This document shows, in pieces, positions 1 to 5,928 of a stretch of DNA of 9,395 bases. The notes beneath the pieces are model-generated. The model searched no databases and had not been told where the DNA came from. It saw only the letters and a program-made list of their open reading frames with translations. This DNA is from an uncultured Candidatus Melainabacteria bacterium (GTDB lineage Bacteria; Cyanobacteriota; Vampirovibrionia; Gastranaerophilales; Gastranaerophilaceae). The position numbers and the translations under genes were made by a program. The stretch spans positions 1-9,395 of the forward strand of contig CAMHMW010000065.1 of the NCBI GenBank assembly GCA_946186335.1, in the 5' to 3' direction. Numbering within the stretch: position 1 is the stretch's first letter; each line of letters begins with the position of its first letter.

Positions 1-54
1 GATAGAATGGAACAGAGAAGTATCTTTTCCATAGCCAGGCTCGAGAGAAAGTGA
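1..54 (+). pseudogene. Possible out-of-frame N-terminal piece of the HTH gene
   Basis: A frame open from the left edge holds an ATG at 7 and encodes MEQRSIFSIARLERK before a TGA at 52-54. The next frame, read from about 50, gives residues SDKQTLHKKDFAEM that run without a stop into the helix-turn-helix protein starting at 89. Joining the two frames by dropping one A in the run at 48-50 gives a normal-looking HTH N-terminus: a first helix, then the KKDFAEMIG segment. This is inference. The piece may instead be the tail of an unrelated upstream gene. Confidence 0.35.
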
Positions 55-88
55 TAAACAAACATTACACAAAAAGGATTTTGCAGAA

Positions 89-559
89 ATGATAGGTGTT
101 ACGCTGTCTTATGTTTATAATCTGATAGATGAAAGTGTACCGTTTTCAACAAGAAGTACCACATTAGAAAGAATTGCAACGGTAATGAATATTAAGCCTG
201 AGGAATTTGAGGAGTACAAGATTCCGCAAGAGCCGATTTTGCAGGATGAGAGCATTGAACTTTTAAAAAGCATAATAAAAGACAAAAAGATTAGCATAGT
301 TACATTTCTGAAATCATTTCCAAGAAAGAAAAGAATTGAAATCGTTGATATGTTAAGAGGGGCATACCCTCTGCCTGTTGATTTTAAAGAGTTAAAAATG
401 ATAGGGCAGACACTTGAACTTGACAACAAAGACATCTATAACATCTGGGAAGACAGGATGAAACAGACTCTTGAAACCGCAGGAATGAATCTGAGTGCAA
501 ATTCACAACTCGTTGAAAAAATGTTTGACTGTGCAAAAAAGTATATCTTGAACGAATAA
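89..559 (+). CDS. XRE-like helix-turn-helix protein, N-terminus uncertain
   Basis: Probable DNA-binding regulator of 156 residues from the first ATG. The N-terminal part (IGVTLSYVYNLIDES, then STTLERIATVMNIKPEEF) matches the second half of an XRE/Cro-type HTH domain: recognition helix, then the helix that usually reads 'l.kIA.vLnv.peel'. The first HTH helices are missing from this start. The in-frame codons just upstream (35-88) encode TLHKKDFAE, as expected for that domain, but have no ATG, GTG or TTG before the TAG at 32. The gene may therefore be frameshifted at its 5' end, or really start at 89 behind a weak AAGGA at 74-78. The C-terminal two thirds is charged and mostly helical, and I do not recognise it; it could be a dimerisation or ligand domain. 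The gene is convergent with the next one, with four bases between the stops and no convincing terminator. Confidence 0.6.
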   Translation: MIGVTLSYVYNLIDESVPFSTRSTTLERIATVMNIKPEEFEEYKIPQEPILQDESIELLKSIIKDKKISIVTFLKSFPRKKRIEIVDMLRGAYPLPVDFKELKMIGQTLELDNKDIYNIWEDRMKQTLETAGMNLSANSQLVEKMFDCAKKYILNE

Positions 560-563
560 AAGA

Positions 564-1454
564 TTACCTTAAATATTTCGGGATAAATTCGTTAATCATC
601 CAGTGTTCAAACTTCTGAGTATTGACAAATCTGTACTTTTCAGCCTGTTCATACATAATTTTAACAGTAGGATAATATTGGGAATCCGTATTTGATTTTA
701 AAAATTTTTCATAAGATGCTTTAAATTCGGGATTCATAGTATTTGATGCCCAGTCAAAAACCGGAGTATTATCAAGTCCTGCCAAATACATATTCACAAA
801 TGCAAAATTCATATTCTTAACATCCTCAAGCGCAACAAAATCAGGATTTTTCTTGGTAAATTTTTCAAGATAAATTATATATTCGCGCAATTTATCCGGG
901 GTAACGGTTAAGCCAGCATCTTCAACAATATGAACTGTTTTTCCCTGAAATATAAGCCAGTCCCTGTATGTTTGAGAGATATACGGTTCATATTTATTTG
1001 CCAGATACGAATAGTTTAAGACGTAATACGGAGCGCCTTCCGATGCCAAAACCTTTACCCAGCAATTACGGTAATCTTTATCCGGAATATCGTCATAATT
1101 ATTCTTTTCAAAAAGATCTTCATTAATTTTTTCGGTAGTTTTGTAATATGTTTTTATAAGTGAATAAAATTCGGAATCATTGTTCTTACCGGCAACAGCT
1201 TTTGATAAAAAAGCATCATTTGCCTTTTTTATATAGGTTTCATAGTATTTTTCATCCAAGGATAATTTCTTCTGCTTTTTAGGTTTCTTTTCAGAAGGTT
1301 TTTCCGGCGGAACATCCTCTGCCGTTTCTGTCTGAACAACCGTTGTATCTGCCGGTTCTAAATTATCTGAGCGGTTTTGCGAATAATAATACCCTGCCAA
1401 AAGCCCAAATACAAGCATTGTTATAACTGTTACAACGATATACTTAATTTTCAT
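564..1454 (-). CDS. One-span membrane protein of unknown function
   Basis: Protein of 296 residues that I do not recognise. Residues about 5-24 (YIVVTVITMLVFGLLAG) form one hydrophobic segment preceded by KIK, so a signal anchor with the C-terminus outside is likely. Residues about 29-64 are a Pro/Glu/Lys/Thr-rich linker ending in a very basic patch (EKKPKKQKK). The remainder (about 65-296) is a soluble, charged, Tyr-rich and mostly helical domain with no motif I can name. An in-frame ATG at 1484 would add ten residues, but I chose 1454. It has GGAG at 1464-1467 nine bases upstream, and the best promoter (1485-1514) would begin the transcript near 1478, after the upstream ATG. The gene stands alone between its own promoter and the convergent HTH gene. 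Function unknown; extracytoplasmic location is inferred. Confidence 0.75.
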   Translation of the reverse strand: MKIKYIVVTVITMLVFGLLAGYYYSQNRSDNLEPADTTVVQTETAEDVPPEKPSEKKPKKQKKLSLDEKYYETYIKKANDAFLSKAVAGKNNDSEFYSLIKTYYKTTEKINEDLFEKNNYDDIPDKDYRNCWVKVLASEGAPYYVLNYSYLANKYEPYISQTYRDWLIFQGKTVHIVEDAGLTVTPDKLREYIIYLEKFTKKNPDFVALEDVKNMNFAFVNMYLAGLDNTPVFDWASNTMNPEFKASYEKFLKSNTDSQYYPTVKIMYEQAEKYRFVNTQKFEHWMINEFIPKYLR

Positions 1455-1484
1455 AAACAAAAACTCCAAACCTAATACATTCAT

Positions 1485-1514
1485 AATATATCATAAGAGA
1501 TTTTGTTATATCAA
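1485..1514 (-). promoter_or_regulatory. Likely sigma70-type promoter for the membrane protein gene
   Basis: On the minus strand, TTGATA (1514-1509, five of six consensus bases) is followed after 18 bases by TATATT (1490-1485, five of six). Transcription would start near 1478, giving a leader of about 24 bases that contains GGAG before the ATG at 1454. The AT-rich background makes chance matches common. Confidence 0.45.
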
Positions 1515-1549
1515 GAGAGAAAAACAACATTCTTACATTTACAAATATA

Positions 1550-1583
1550 AAAATAAAAGAGGACATAAGTCCTCTTTTATTTT
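1550..1583 (-). terminator. Rho-independent terminator, distal to the tRNA-Lys region
   Basis: Perfect 15-base inverted repeat (1550-1564 and 1569-1583; core gaggac/gtcctc) with a four-base loop. On the minus strand the stem is followed by TTATATTTG, and the 3' arm itself is T-rich, so it should stop leftward transcription. The arms are A-rich and T-rich on both sides, so it may act in both directions. It directly follows the second copy of the tRNA 3' end. Confidence 0.75.
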
Positions 1584-1598
1584 GCGCTTGGCGCGATT
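1583..1598 (-). repeat. 16-base copy of the tRNA-Lys 3' end
   Basis: The minus-strand sequence AATCGCGCCAAGCGCA here is identical to positions 58-73 of the tRNA-Lys at 1765-1837: the end of the T loop, the 3' half of the T stem, the 3' acceptor strand and the discriminator base. The rest of a tRNA is absent next to it. Like the real tRNA end, it is immediately followed by a terminator hairpin. It could be an attachment-site duplication left by a tRNA-integrated element, or the stump of a second tRNA-Lys copy. Confidence 0.8.
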
Positions 1599-1726
1599 GT
1601 CTTGGGTCGCTCGCTTTAAACGGGGCTTCGCATTTTGTTTTAGTGGCTATACCACTAACAAAATAGGCTTCGCCCTCTGCTCGCTCCCCGCCGAACGCAA
1701 ATTGACGTTCAAATCGCTGCAAAACA
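1599..1726 (-). repeat. GC-rich hairpin-forming intergenic element, REP/MITE-like or ncRNA
   Basis: This stretch is clearly richer in G and C than the surrounding DNA and has no convincing gene. Its centre (1623-1675) folds on either strand into one long imperfect hairpin. From the outside in it has GGGC/GCCC, a symmetric GAA/GAA internal loop, GC/GC, an ATTTTGTT/AACAAAAT stem, and AGTGG/CCACT closing on a five-base loop TATAG, with short bulges. GCGAAGCC occurs in direct orientation on both sides of the stem, and AGCGAGC occurs twice further out (1610-1616 and 1679-1685). The element lies exactly between the tRNA-Lys terminator and the second copy of the tRNA 3' end. Whether it is a dispersed repeat cannot be seen from one copy. 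Confidence 0.55.
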
Positions 1727-1765
1727 ATAAAACAGGAGATTAGTTAAACCTATCTCCTGTTTTAT
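1727..1765 (-). terminator. Rho-independent terminator of tRNA-Lys
   Basis: Perfect 14-base inverted repeat (1727-1740 and 1752-1765; arm ataaaacaggagat) with an 11-base loop. It begins at the last base of the tRNA. On the minus strand the 3' arm ends in TTTTAT and continues TGTTTTG, giving the U-rich tail expected of an intrinsic terminator. Confidence 0.8.
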
Positions 1766-1837
1766 GCGCTTGGCGCGATTCGAACGCGCGACCTATCCCT
1801 TAAAAGGGGAGTGCTCTACCTGCTGAGCTACAAGCGC
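1765..1837 (-). tRNA. tRNA-Lys, anticodon UUU
   Basis: A 73-base cloverleaf can be drawn by hand. The acceptor stem is GCGCTTG/CAAGCGC with discriminator A; the D arm is GCTC/GAGC; the anticodon loop is CTTTTAA with anticodon TTT (1804-1802); the variable loop is AGGTC; the T arm is GCGCG/CGCGC around TTCGAAT. The CTTTTAA loop is typical of tRNA-Lys(UUU). No CCA is encoded, so the end must be added by tRNA nucleotidyltransferase. Position 27 (C) and position 43 (U) do not pair, leaving four good pairs in the anticodon stem. It has its own near-consensus promoter and a terminator starting at its last base, so it is a single-gene unit. Its last 16 bases are repeated at 1583-1598. Confidence 0.97.
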
Positions 1838-1864
1838 ATATACGCTATTCATATTTCCTTTTGA

Positions 1865-1893
1865 ATATTATCAAGAACACATTATGTTGTCAA
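1865..1893 (-). promoter_or_regulatory. Promoter of tRNA-Lys
   Basis: On the minus strand a perfect -35 box TTGACA (1893-1888) is followed after exactly 17 bases by TAATAT (1870-1865). An alternative -10, GATAAT, overlaps it with a 15-base spacer. Transcription would begin about 20 bases before the tRNA 5' end, normal for a stable RNA gene. It lies just after the stop of the phosphoribosyltransferase-like gene, so the tRNA is expressed independently. Confidence 0.75.
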
Positions 1894-1913
1894 CAGTATT
1901 CTTTAATATAAAT

Positions 1914-4388
1914 TTATCCGAAAATTTTATTCCAGCATTCTTTCATGTACTCAATTACGGGGTTTTTCCTCTTTGGAGTATAAACCCTTTTGGCATCTTT
2001 TAAAACATGCTGTTCATCACACCCGAAAATATTATAAAAATATGTTTCCCTCTCTATTACGGGTAACAATTTAGTTTTCGTTTTTATACAGTTTGTATCG
2101 GGTATAAAAAACTTGGTTATATAAGACGCCAATTCCGAATTATTATCAGGCGTCATATATGGCAAAGAAACTGACATGCCATAGACACCATGTCCCTTTA
2201 ATCCGAAAACCTCTTTTTCTAACTTATTTCGTCCGTTCCCTATAAAATCTTCCACCGTGTATTGATAATCTTTGGTCATTTGCGGAAGATTAATAATTTC
2301 GTCTTTACCCAAACGTCCCGAATTATAAATAATTTCGCCTAAATAATCCAAACCGCCTTTCGTTGCCGCAACAGGACAAAACAATATATGCTTATCCGCA
2401 TCTAATCTGCCTGCGCTGTTATAATAACTGACAACCTCACTCATGGAAGAGCCCGTACCGACAACATCGTCCAGAACAACAAAAACCGCATCCTTAGGAT
2501 AGGCGTTAATTTCATCCACACCTGCCGGTCTTATAAATTTCTTCTTGGGTATATTATAAAGTTTTGCATACATACTGTTTATCAAATCAAAACTCTTATA
2601 CCACTCCGCAGTCTTTTCCGGCAAAACATAATACAGATTATCCTCAGAGAGATTCTTCTCCGTTAAGTACTCATTAATTTTGCCGTGAATTTGTTTTAAA
2701 TTTTCAATTATTGACTGTTTAGATAACGGCAAAAGATTATCATCATAATACTTTGCAATTTTAACACACAACTTATTAAACCTGCTTTTATTATCGTGTG
2801 CAAAATGTAATGCTACAGATTCAATTGTAGATTTCAACAGACTCTCAGTCGGCATTATTGGACGCATCTGTTTCAGCACGGCTGATTTTGTTGCAGCATC
2901 CTCTATGCGAATCGTTTTAAAATTCACTCCCGCATCTTTTAATCTTGATTCAACTGAACGGTTTAAAACGTGGTCTAGGGCGTCATCAAAGGTGTATTCA
3001 GGATTTTTTGAAAGAACTTTATATGTTTTCTTTAATACTTTTTCGCTGCACTCAGCCAAATTTTTACCGTCAGACAGTAAGTTTACCCCCTGCGACCAGC
3101 CCTCAAGATTTATAAACAACAAATTGTCATAATCTTTTGCCTTCCTCAGCAAGACATTAAAACTTTTATCGTTCAAGTCATCTTCAGTAACAAATACGGC
3201 TTTTGAAACACTATACATATCATCACTGAGTCCAAATAACCCCTTTGTTTTTTGAAGATAAGAAATAAAAGGATTAATCCCGCCGGAAGAGGTCATTCGC
3301 TCTACCCCCGCTTCTTTTAATGCGGCAGATAACGGCTTTAATGCCGAATAATCCGCAAATTGAGTCAACCTTTGCATAACTGTTAATATTGCAAGTTCTG
3401 ACGCTTCGGGAATATTATGCGAAACCTGAGCAATCGCCTTGTTCAAATCTTCCTGCGTAAATACGCATAACCTTTTTTCCAAATTTTGATAAATATCATT
3501 TACATACCTGTCTATATATGATTTTTTGTTTTTGCCGTTTACGGGATTTACATCTTCATCCAGCAGTGCAAAAACTCTTTCAAAATTAAAATAGTCAGGT
3601 TTATCATCTCTGTGAGGTAATTGAATATCCGCACTTAAAAAATTCTCGCAGTTACGATTACTCAGAAACTCAATCTCTCTTAATTTCTCCCCGTACAATT
3701 CATTTAATGAAGCCGCTTTCTCTATCGTCTTATCATGGTTAATATACGGATTTTCCGCAATTGTTCTGAGGTTCATACCGTTTACTTTATACATCGCAAG
3801 TTTTGACATAATCTCAATTTGTCTGTCATCATAATCTTTGTCTAAATGCAAGATAAAACTCGGGCTGTAATTCCATAACCCCATATCATTTTTGGACAGA
3901 ATAATAGGTTCAAGCATTTTTAATCTGTAAACGGGTATTTCCGAAAAATACGGGAAGGTTACACCCGGTATTCTCATTTCCCCGCTTACGTCCGCTCTTT
4001 TTGCCAAATCAAAAAGATATTTTAATTCCGACAACTTTTTATCATAAACAAACGGGAGTATGCTCTTGGTATAGGTTGGTAATTCAAGAAATTGTTTTAC
4101 TATATTTTTGCAATTTTTTGCGACATTAGACATAAAAATTGCTTCATTTTCCCGTTGAAATTCCTCATACAACCTTGCCGCAGCATCGAATTTTGATTTC
4201 ATATCAGGTTTAATCAGAGTTTCTAAAACTTCTTCACCCTCGTCCAATATATCATTTGCTCCCTTTACAAATTCATCTTCATGTCCTTTTATTAAATCTG
4301 CAAGGGTATAAAACCTTATTCCGCCGTTAAAACAGGGCTGAACTCCCGAATTATTATTTACACCCAAATATATTTTTTTGACTTCCAT
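1914..4388 (-). CDS. Large protein with C-terminal phosphoribosyltransferase-like domain
   Basis: Protein of 824 residues with no signal peptide or membrane segment. Residues 635-649 (VFVVLDDVVGTGSSM) match the PRPP-binding loop of type I phosphoribosyltransferases: hydrophobic strand, two acidic residues, then a Gly/Thr/Ser loop. Further on, GHGVYGM and LPYMTPDNNSELASY (about 732-756) resemble the 'tPnN' segment I associate with the PRTase-CE type domain of conflict and signalling systems; that family link is from memory and by eye. The first 600 residues are mainly helical and unrecognised. There is a possible second alpha/beta core around 397-436 (AVFVTEDD, then NLLFINLEGW). The start follows the phosphoesterase stop by 32 bases without a Shine-Dalgarno sequence, which suggests co-transcription. 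It could be an enzyme acting on nucleotides or bases, or a PRPP or nucleotide sensor. The fold call is moderately sure; the function is unknown. Confidence 0.75.
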   Translation of the reverse strand: MEVKKIYLGVNNNSGVQPCFNGGIRFYTLADLIKGHEDEFVKGANDILDEGEEVLETLIKPDMKSKFDAAARLYEEFQRENEAIFMSNVAKNCKNIVKQFLELPTYTKSILPFVYDKKLSELKYLFDLAKRADVSGEMRIPGVTFPYFSEIPVYRLKMLEPIILSKNDMGLWNYSPSFILHLDKDYDDRQIEIMSKLAMYKVNGMNLRTIAENPYINHDKTIEKAASLNELYGEKLREIEFLSNRNCENFLSADIQLPHRDDKPDYFNFERVFALLDEDVNPVNGKNKKSYIDRYVNDIYQNLEKRLCVFTQEDLNKAIAQVSHNIPEASELAILTVMQRLTQFADYSALKPLSAALKEAGVERMTSSGGINPFISYLQKTKGLFGLSDDMYSVSKAVFVTEDDLNDKSFNVLLRKAKDYDNLLFINLEGWSQGVNLLSDGKNLAECSEKVLKKTYKVLSKNPEYTFDDALDHVLNRSVESRLKDAGVNFKTIRIEDAATKSAVLKQMRPIMPTESLLKSTIESVALHFAHDNKSRFNKLCVKIAKYYDDNLLPLSKQSIIENLKQIHGKINEYLTEKNLSEDNLYYVLPEKTAEWYKSFDLINSMYAKLYNIPKKKFIRPAGVDEINAYPKDAVFVVLDDVVGTGSSMSEVVSYYNSAGRLDADKHILFCPVAATKGGLDYLGEIIYNSGRLGKDEIINLPQMTKDYQYTVEDFIGNGRNKLEKEVFGLKGHGVYGMSVSLPYMTPDNNSELASYITKFFIPDTNCIKTKTKLLPVIERETYFYNIFGCDEQHVLKDAKRVYTPKRKNPVIEYMKECWNKIFG

Positions 4389-4420
4389 ACAAAATATAAA
4401 ACATCTAAAAGAAAATTTTG

Positions 4421-5068
4421 CTATGATTTATATTTTTCCCCGTCAGAATTTAGAAAACTTTCATCCCCATCGTCTATTATTATTGCAGTTAACGGAGAAT
4501 TTTTATACTTTCCGCAGCCGGTATCAATGCAGATTTTATCTTTCCAAACCTGCGGTTTATCAAACTCGGTATGACCGAAAATTATCTTATAAGGAAAATC
4601 ATGTTCACAATTATAAAAATTCCCCCTCAGATAAACCATATCAACTTCGTCCTGTTGCTCAAGCGGTATTCCGCTCCTGACACCTGCATGCACAAACAAA
4701 TAATTCCCGATTATATGATATAATTTCAGTGAATTAAAAAATTTTCCATGAACTTTCATTATATTATCAAAACCGCCGTAACTGTCTGCGGTCGCATCTC
4801 CGCCGTAATTCCAAAACAAATATTTATAATAATCATCAGTTTTTGCGTGAAGCATGGCATATTCGTGCGAACCGATTAAATAAACACAATTGCAGACATT
4901 TTGCATATCAATTACTTTGTCAACGACTTGGCGTGATTTTTTGCCCCTGTCAATATAATCACCCATAAAAACAATTGTATCCTCGCTTTGAGGATTTATA
5001 TTATCCAAAAGCGCACAGAGTTTTTCATATTCTCCGTGTATATCAGTTATGCCTATTATTCTTCCCAT
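4421..5068 (-). CDS. PPP-family metallophosphoesterase
   Basis: Calcineurin-like phosphoesterase of 215 residues, a usual size for small bacterial PPP enzymes (protein Ser/Thr phosphatases of the PrpA kind and ApaH-like Ap4A hydrolases). From the start at 5068 the motifs fall in order: TDIHGEY (8-14), MGDYIDRG (35-42), IGSHEYAML (65-73), FVHAG (125-129) and FGHT (164-168). The metal ligands Asp9, His11, Asp37, His127 and His166 are present. The usual GNHE/GNHD reads GSHE, so the Asn that normally bridges metal and phosphate is Ser68. The open frame can be extended to a TTG at 5086, but that codon sits in the upstream terminator hairpin, and PPP proteins normally start just before motif I; hence the ATG at 5068. 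No Shine-Dalgarno is visible. The substrate cannot be told; a protein phosphatase or nucleotide hydrolase acting with the next gene is possible. Confidence 0.88.
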   Translation of the reverse strand: MGRIIGITDIHGEYEKLCALLDNINPQSEDTIVFMGDYIDRGKKSRQVVDKVIDMQNVCNCVYLIGSHEYAMLHAKTDDYYKYLFWNYGGDATADSYGGFDNIMKVHGKFFNSLKLYHIIGNYLFVHAGVRSGIPLEQQDEVDMVYLRGNFYNCEHDFPYKIIFGHTEFDKPQVWKDKICIDTGCGKYKNSPLTAIIIDDGDESFLNSDGEKYKS

Positions 5069-5074
5069 ACCTAC

Positions 5075-5083
5075 AATATAACA
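5075..5083 (-). promoter_or_regulatory. Possible extended -10 element for the phosphoesterase gene
   Basis: On the minus strand TGTTATATT (5083-5075) fits an extended -10 (TGn followed by TATATT, five of six consensus bases). No good -35 lies at the right distance, which is tolerated for extended -10 promoters. Six to seven bases downstream is the ATG at 5068 itself, so a transcript from here would be leaderless or nearly so, agreeing with the missing ribosome binding site. Confidence 0.35.
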
Positions 5084-5084
5084 C

Positions 5085-5119
5085 AAATAAGGTCAGACAA
5101 CCTCTGCCTGACCTTATTT
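5085..5119 (-). terminator. Rho-independent terminator after the SIMPL gene
   Basis: Perfect 12-base inverted repeat, aaataaggtcag (5085-5096) and ctgaccttattt (5108-5119), with an 11-base loop. It starts 18 bases past the SIMPL stop codon. On the minus strand the stem ends CTTATTTGTG, a short U-rich tail, so termination may be incomplete and the phosphoesterase gene could receive some read-through. Confidence 0.75.
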
Positions 5120-5136
5120 TATATTTAATCGAACAA

Positions 5137-5865
5137 CTATTTTATCTGGAAAGTTACGTTTGATACTGCCGTAATTTTCTTTTCAATAGTTGAAGTATCA
5201 CTTATACCCATATCTGAAACATCAGTTGAATCAACCGGTGTAATCTGGAAAACACCCATTCTTACAGACTGAATTTTTCCTACATTATTATTTGTTGATT
5301 TCAACATTGCAGAAGCTCTTTGTTTAGCATCTTTTGTCGCTTTTTTCAGCAAATCGACTTTCAAATCAGCGAGTTTTGAATATGAATAATTTGTGGAATT
5401 TACATCCAAATCAATTCCTTTATCCGAAAGGGTTGTAATATCCAATGAAATATCTTTGATTTTTTCAACATCATCTGATTTTATTGCTATCTGCTGTGAA
5501 AGATTAAAATGATCTGTTTCATTTGAACTTACGCCGTTTGCATAACTTTTATAGGAGTAATATCCGTAAGGTGCTTTCACATCAATATTTTTCTTAACAT
5601 CAATTCCTTTTGAGGAAAGATATTCTTTAATTTTTGGCAATTGTTCTCTTGCTGCCGCATAAGCAAGTGCCTTTGTCGGTCTTTTTACATCTAATGTAAT
5701 TTCCAAAGTTCCGGAATCTGATGTTACAATTTCATAAGCCGAGCCTGTGACGGTTACGGAATTTTGTTTAAACGGTGCAACGCCTGATTTAACCGCAAAA
5801 ATCAAACCAAAAGCGAGTAATAAACCTAAAATTGCAATTTGTAATTTTTCAATACGTTCTAACAT
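5137..5865 (-). CDS. SIMPL (DUF541) domain membrane-anchored protein
   Basis: Protein of 242 residues with the length and features of the SIMPL/DUF541 family (E. coli YggE is a relative): envelope proteins of poorly defined role, linked in some bacteria to oxidative stress or signalling. Residues about 8-26 (LQIAILGLLLAFGLIFAVK) are a hydrophobic N-terminal anchor or uncleaved signal, so the domain should be extracytoplasmic. The family pattern follows: SVTVTGSA (36-43), a strand with LEITLDVKRPTKALAYAAA (54-72), the KIKEYLSSKGID segment, an AIKSDDVEKI region, the KATKDAKQRASAML helix, then VGKIQSVRMG and a final VTFQIK. The start is secure: AGGAGG lies five bases before the ATG. It has its own likely promoter and a terminator, so it is probably a single-gene unit. 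Confidence 0.9.
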   Translation of the reverse strand: MLERIEKLQIAILGLLLAFGLIFAVKSGVAPFKQNSVTVTGSAYEIVTSDSGTLEITLDVKRPTKALAYAAAREQLPKIKEYLSSKGIDVKKNIDVKAPYGYYSYKSYANGVSSNETDHFNLSQQIAIKSDDVEKIKDISLDITTLSDKGIDLDVNSTNYSYSKLADLKVDLLKKATKDAKQRASAMLKSTNNNVGKIQSVRMGVFQITPVDSTDVSDMGISDTSTIEKKITAVSNVTFQIK

Positions 5866-5870
5866 ATTAT

Positions 5871-5876
5871 CCTCCT
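5871..5876 (-). promoter_or_regulatory. Strong ribosome binding site of the SIMPL gene
   Basis: AGGAGG on the minus strand lies five bases before the ATG at 5865. It is the only full consensus Shine-Dalgarno in the window, which suggests this protein is well translated compared with its neighbours. Confidence 0.85.
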
Positions 5877-5889
5877 GTTTTTAAACATC

Positions 5890-5918
5890 AGTATAGTTTA
5901 AAAATTTTCCAAATGCAA
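5890..5918 (-). promoter_or_regulatory. Possible promoter of the SIMPL gene
   Basis: On the minus strand TATACT (5895-5890, five of six bases) lies 17 bases after TTGCAT (5918-5913, only the TTG part matches). Start of transcription near 5883 would give a short leader containing the AGGAGG. No terminator hairpin is seen after the upstream gene (stop at 5929), so read-through from it is also possible. Confidence 0.35.
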
Positions 5919-5928
5919 CAGGATAATA

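Noticed and set aside
551..593. Inverted repeat aacgaat/attcgtt between the convergent genes
   Set aside because: Only seven AT-rich pairs with a 29-base loop and no U-tract. This is too weak to call a shared terminator.
1444..1722. Minus-strand open frame of 92 codons across the hairpin element
   Set aside because: It runs through a perfect terminator, the tRNA 3' repeat and the start of the membrane protein gene. It has no ribosome binding site or protein-like pattern, so it is a by-product of the GC-rich repeat.
4378..4680. Plus-strand open frame opposite the phosphoesterase gene
   Set aside because: It is antisense to a gene with clear catalytic motifs and has low-complexity codon content. 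Plus-strand frames at 2905-3132, 6027-6468, 7044-7262 and 7570-7761, and the minus-strand frame at 115-435, are dismissed for the same reason.
5069..5086. TTG start for the phosphoesterase, six residues upstream
   Set aside because: It lies in the terminator stem of the preceding gene and has no ribosome binding site. The ATG at 5068 sits just before motif I, as is normal for the family.
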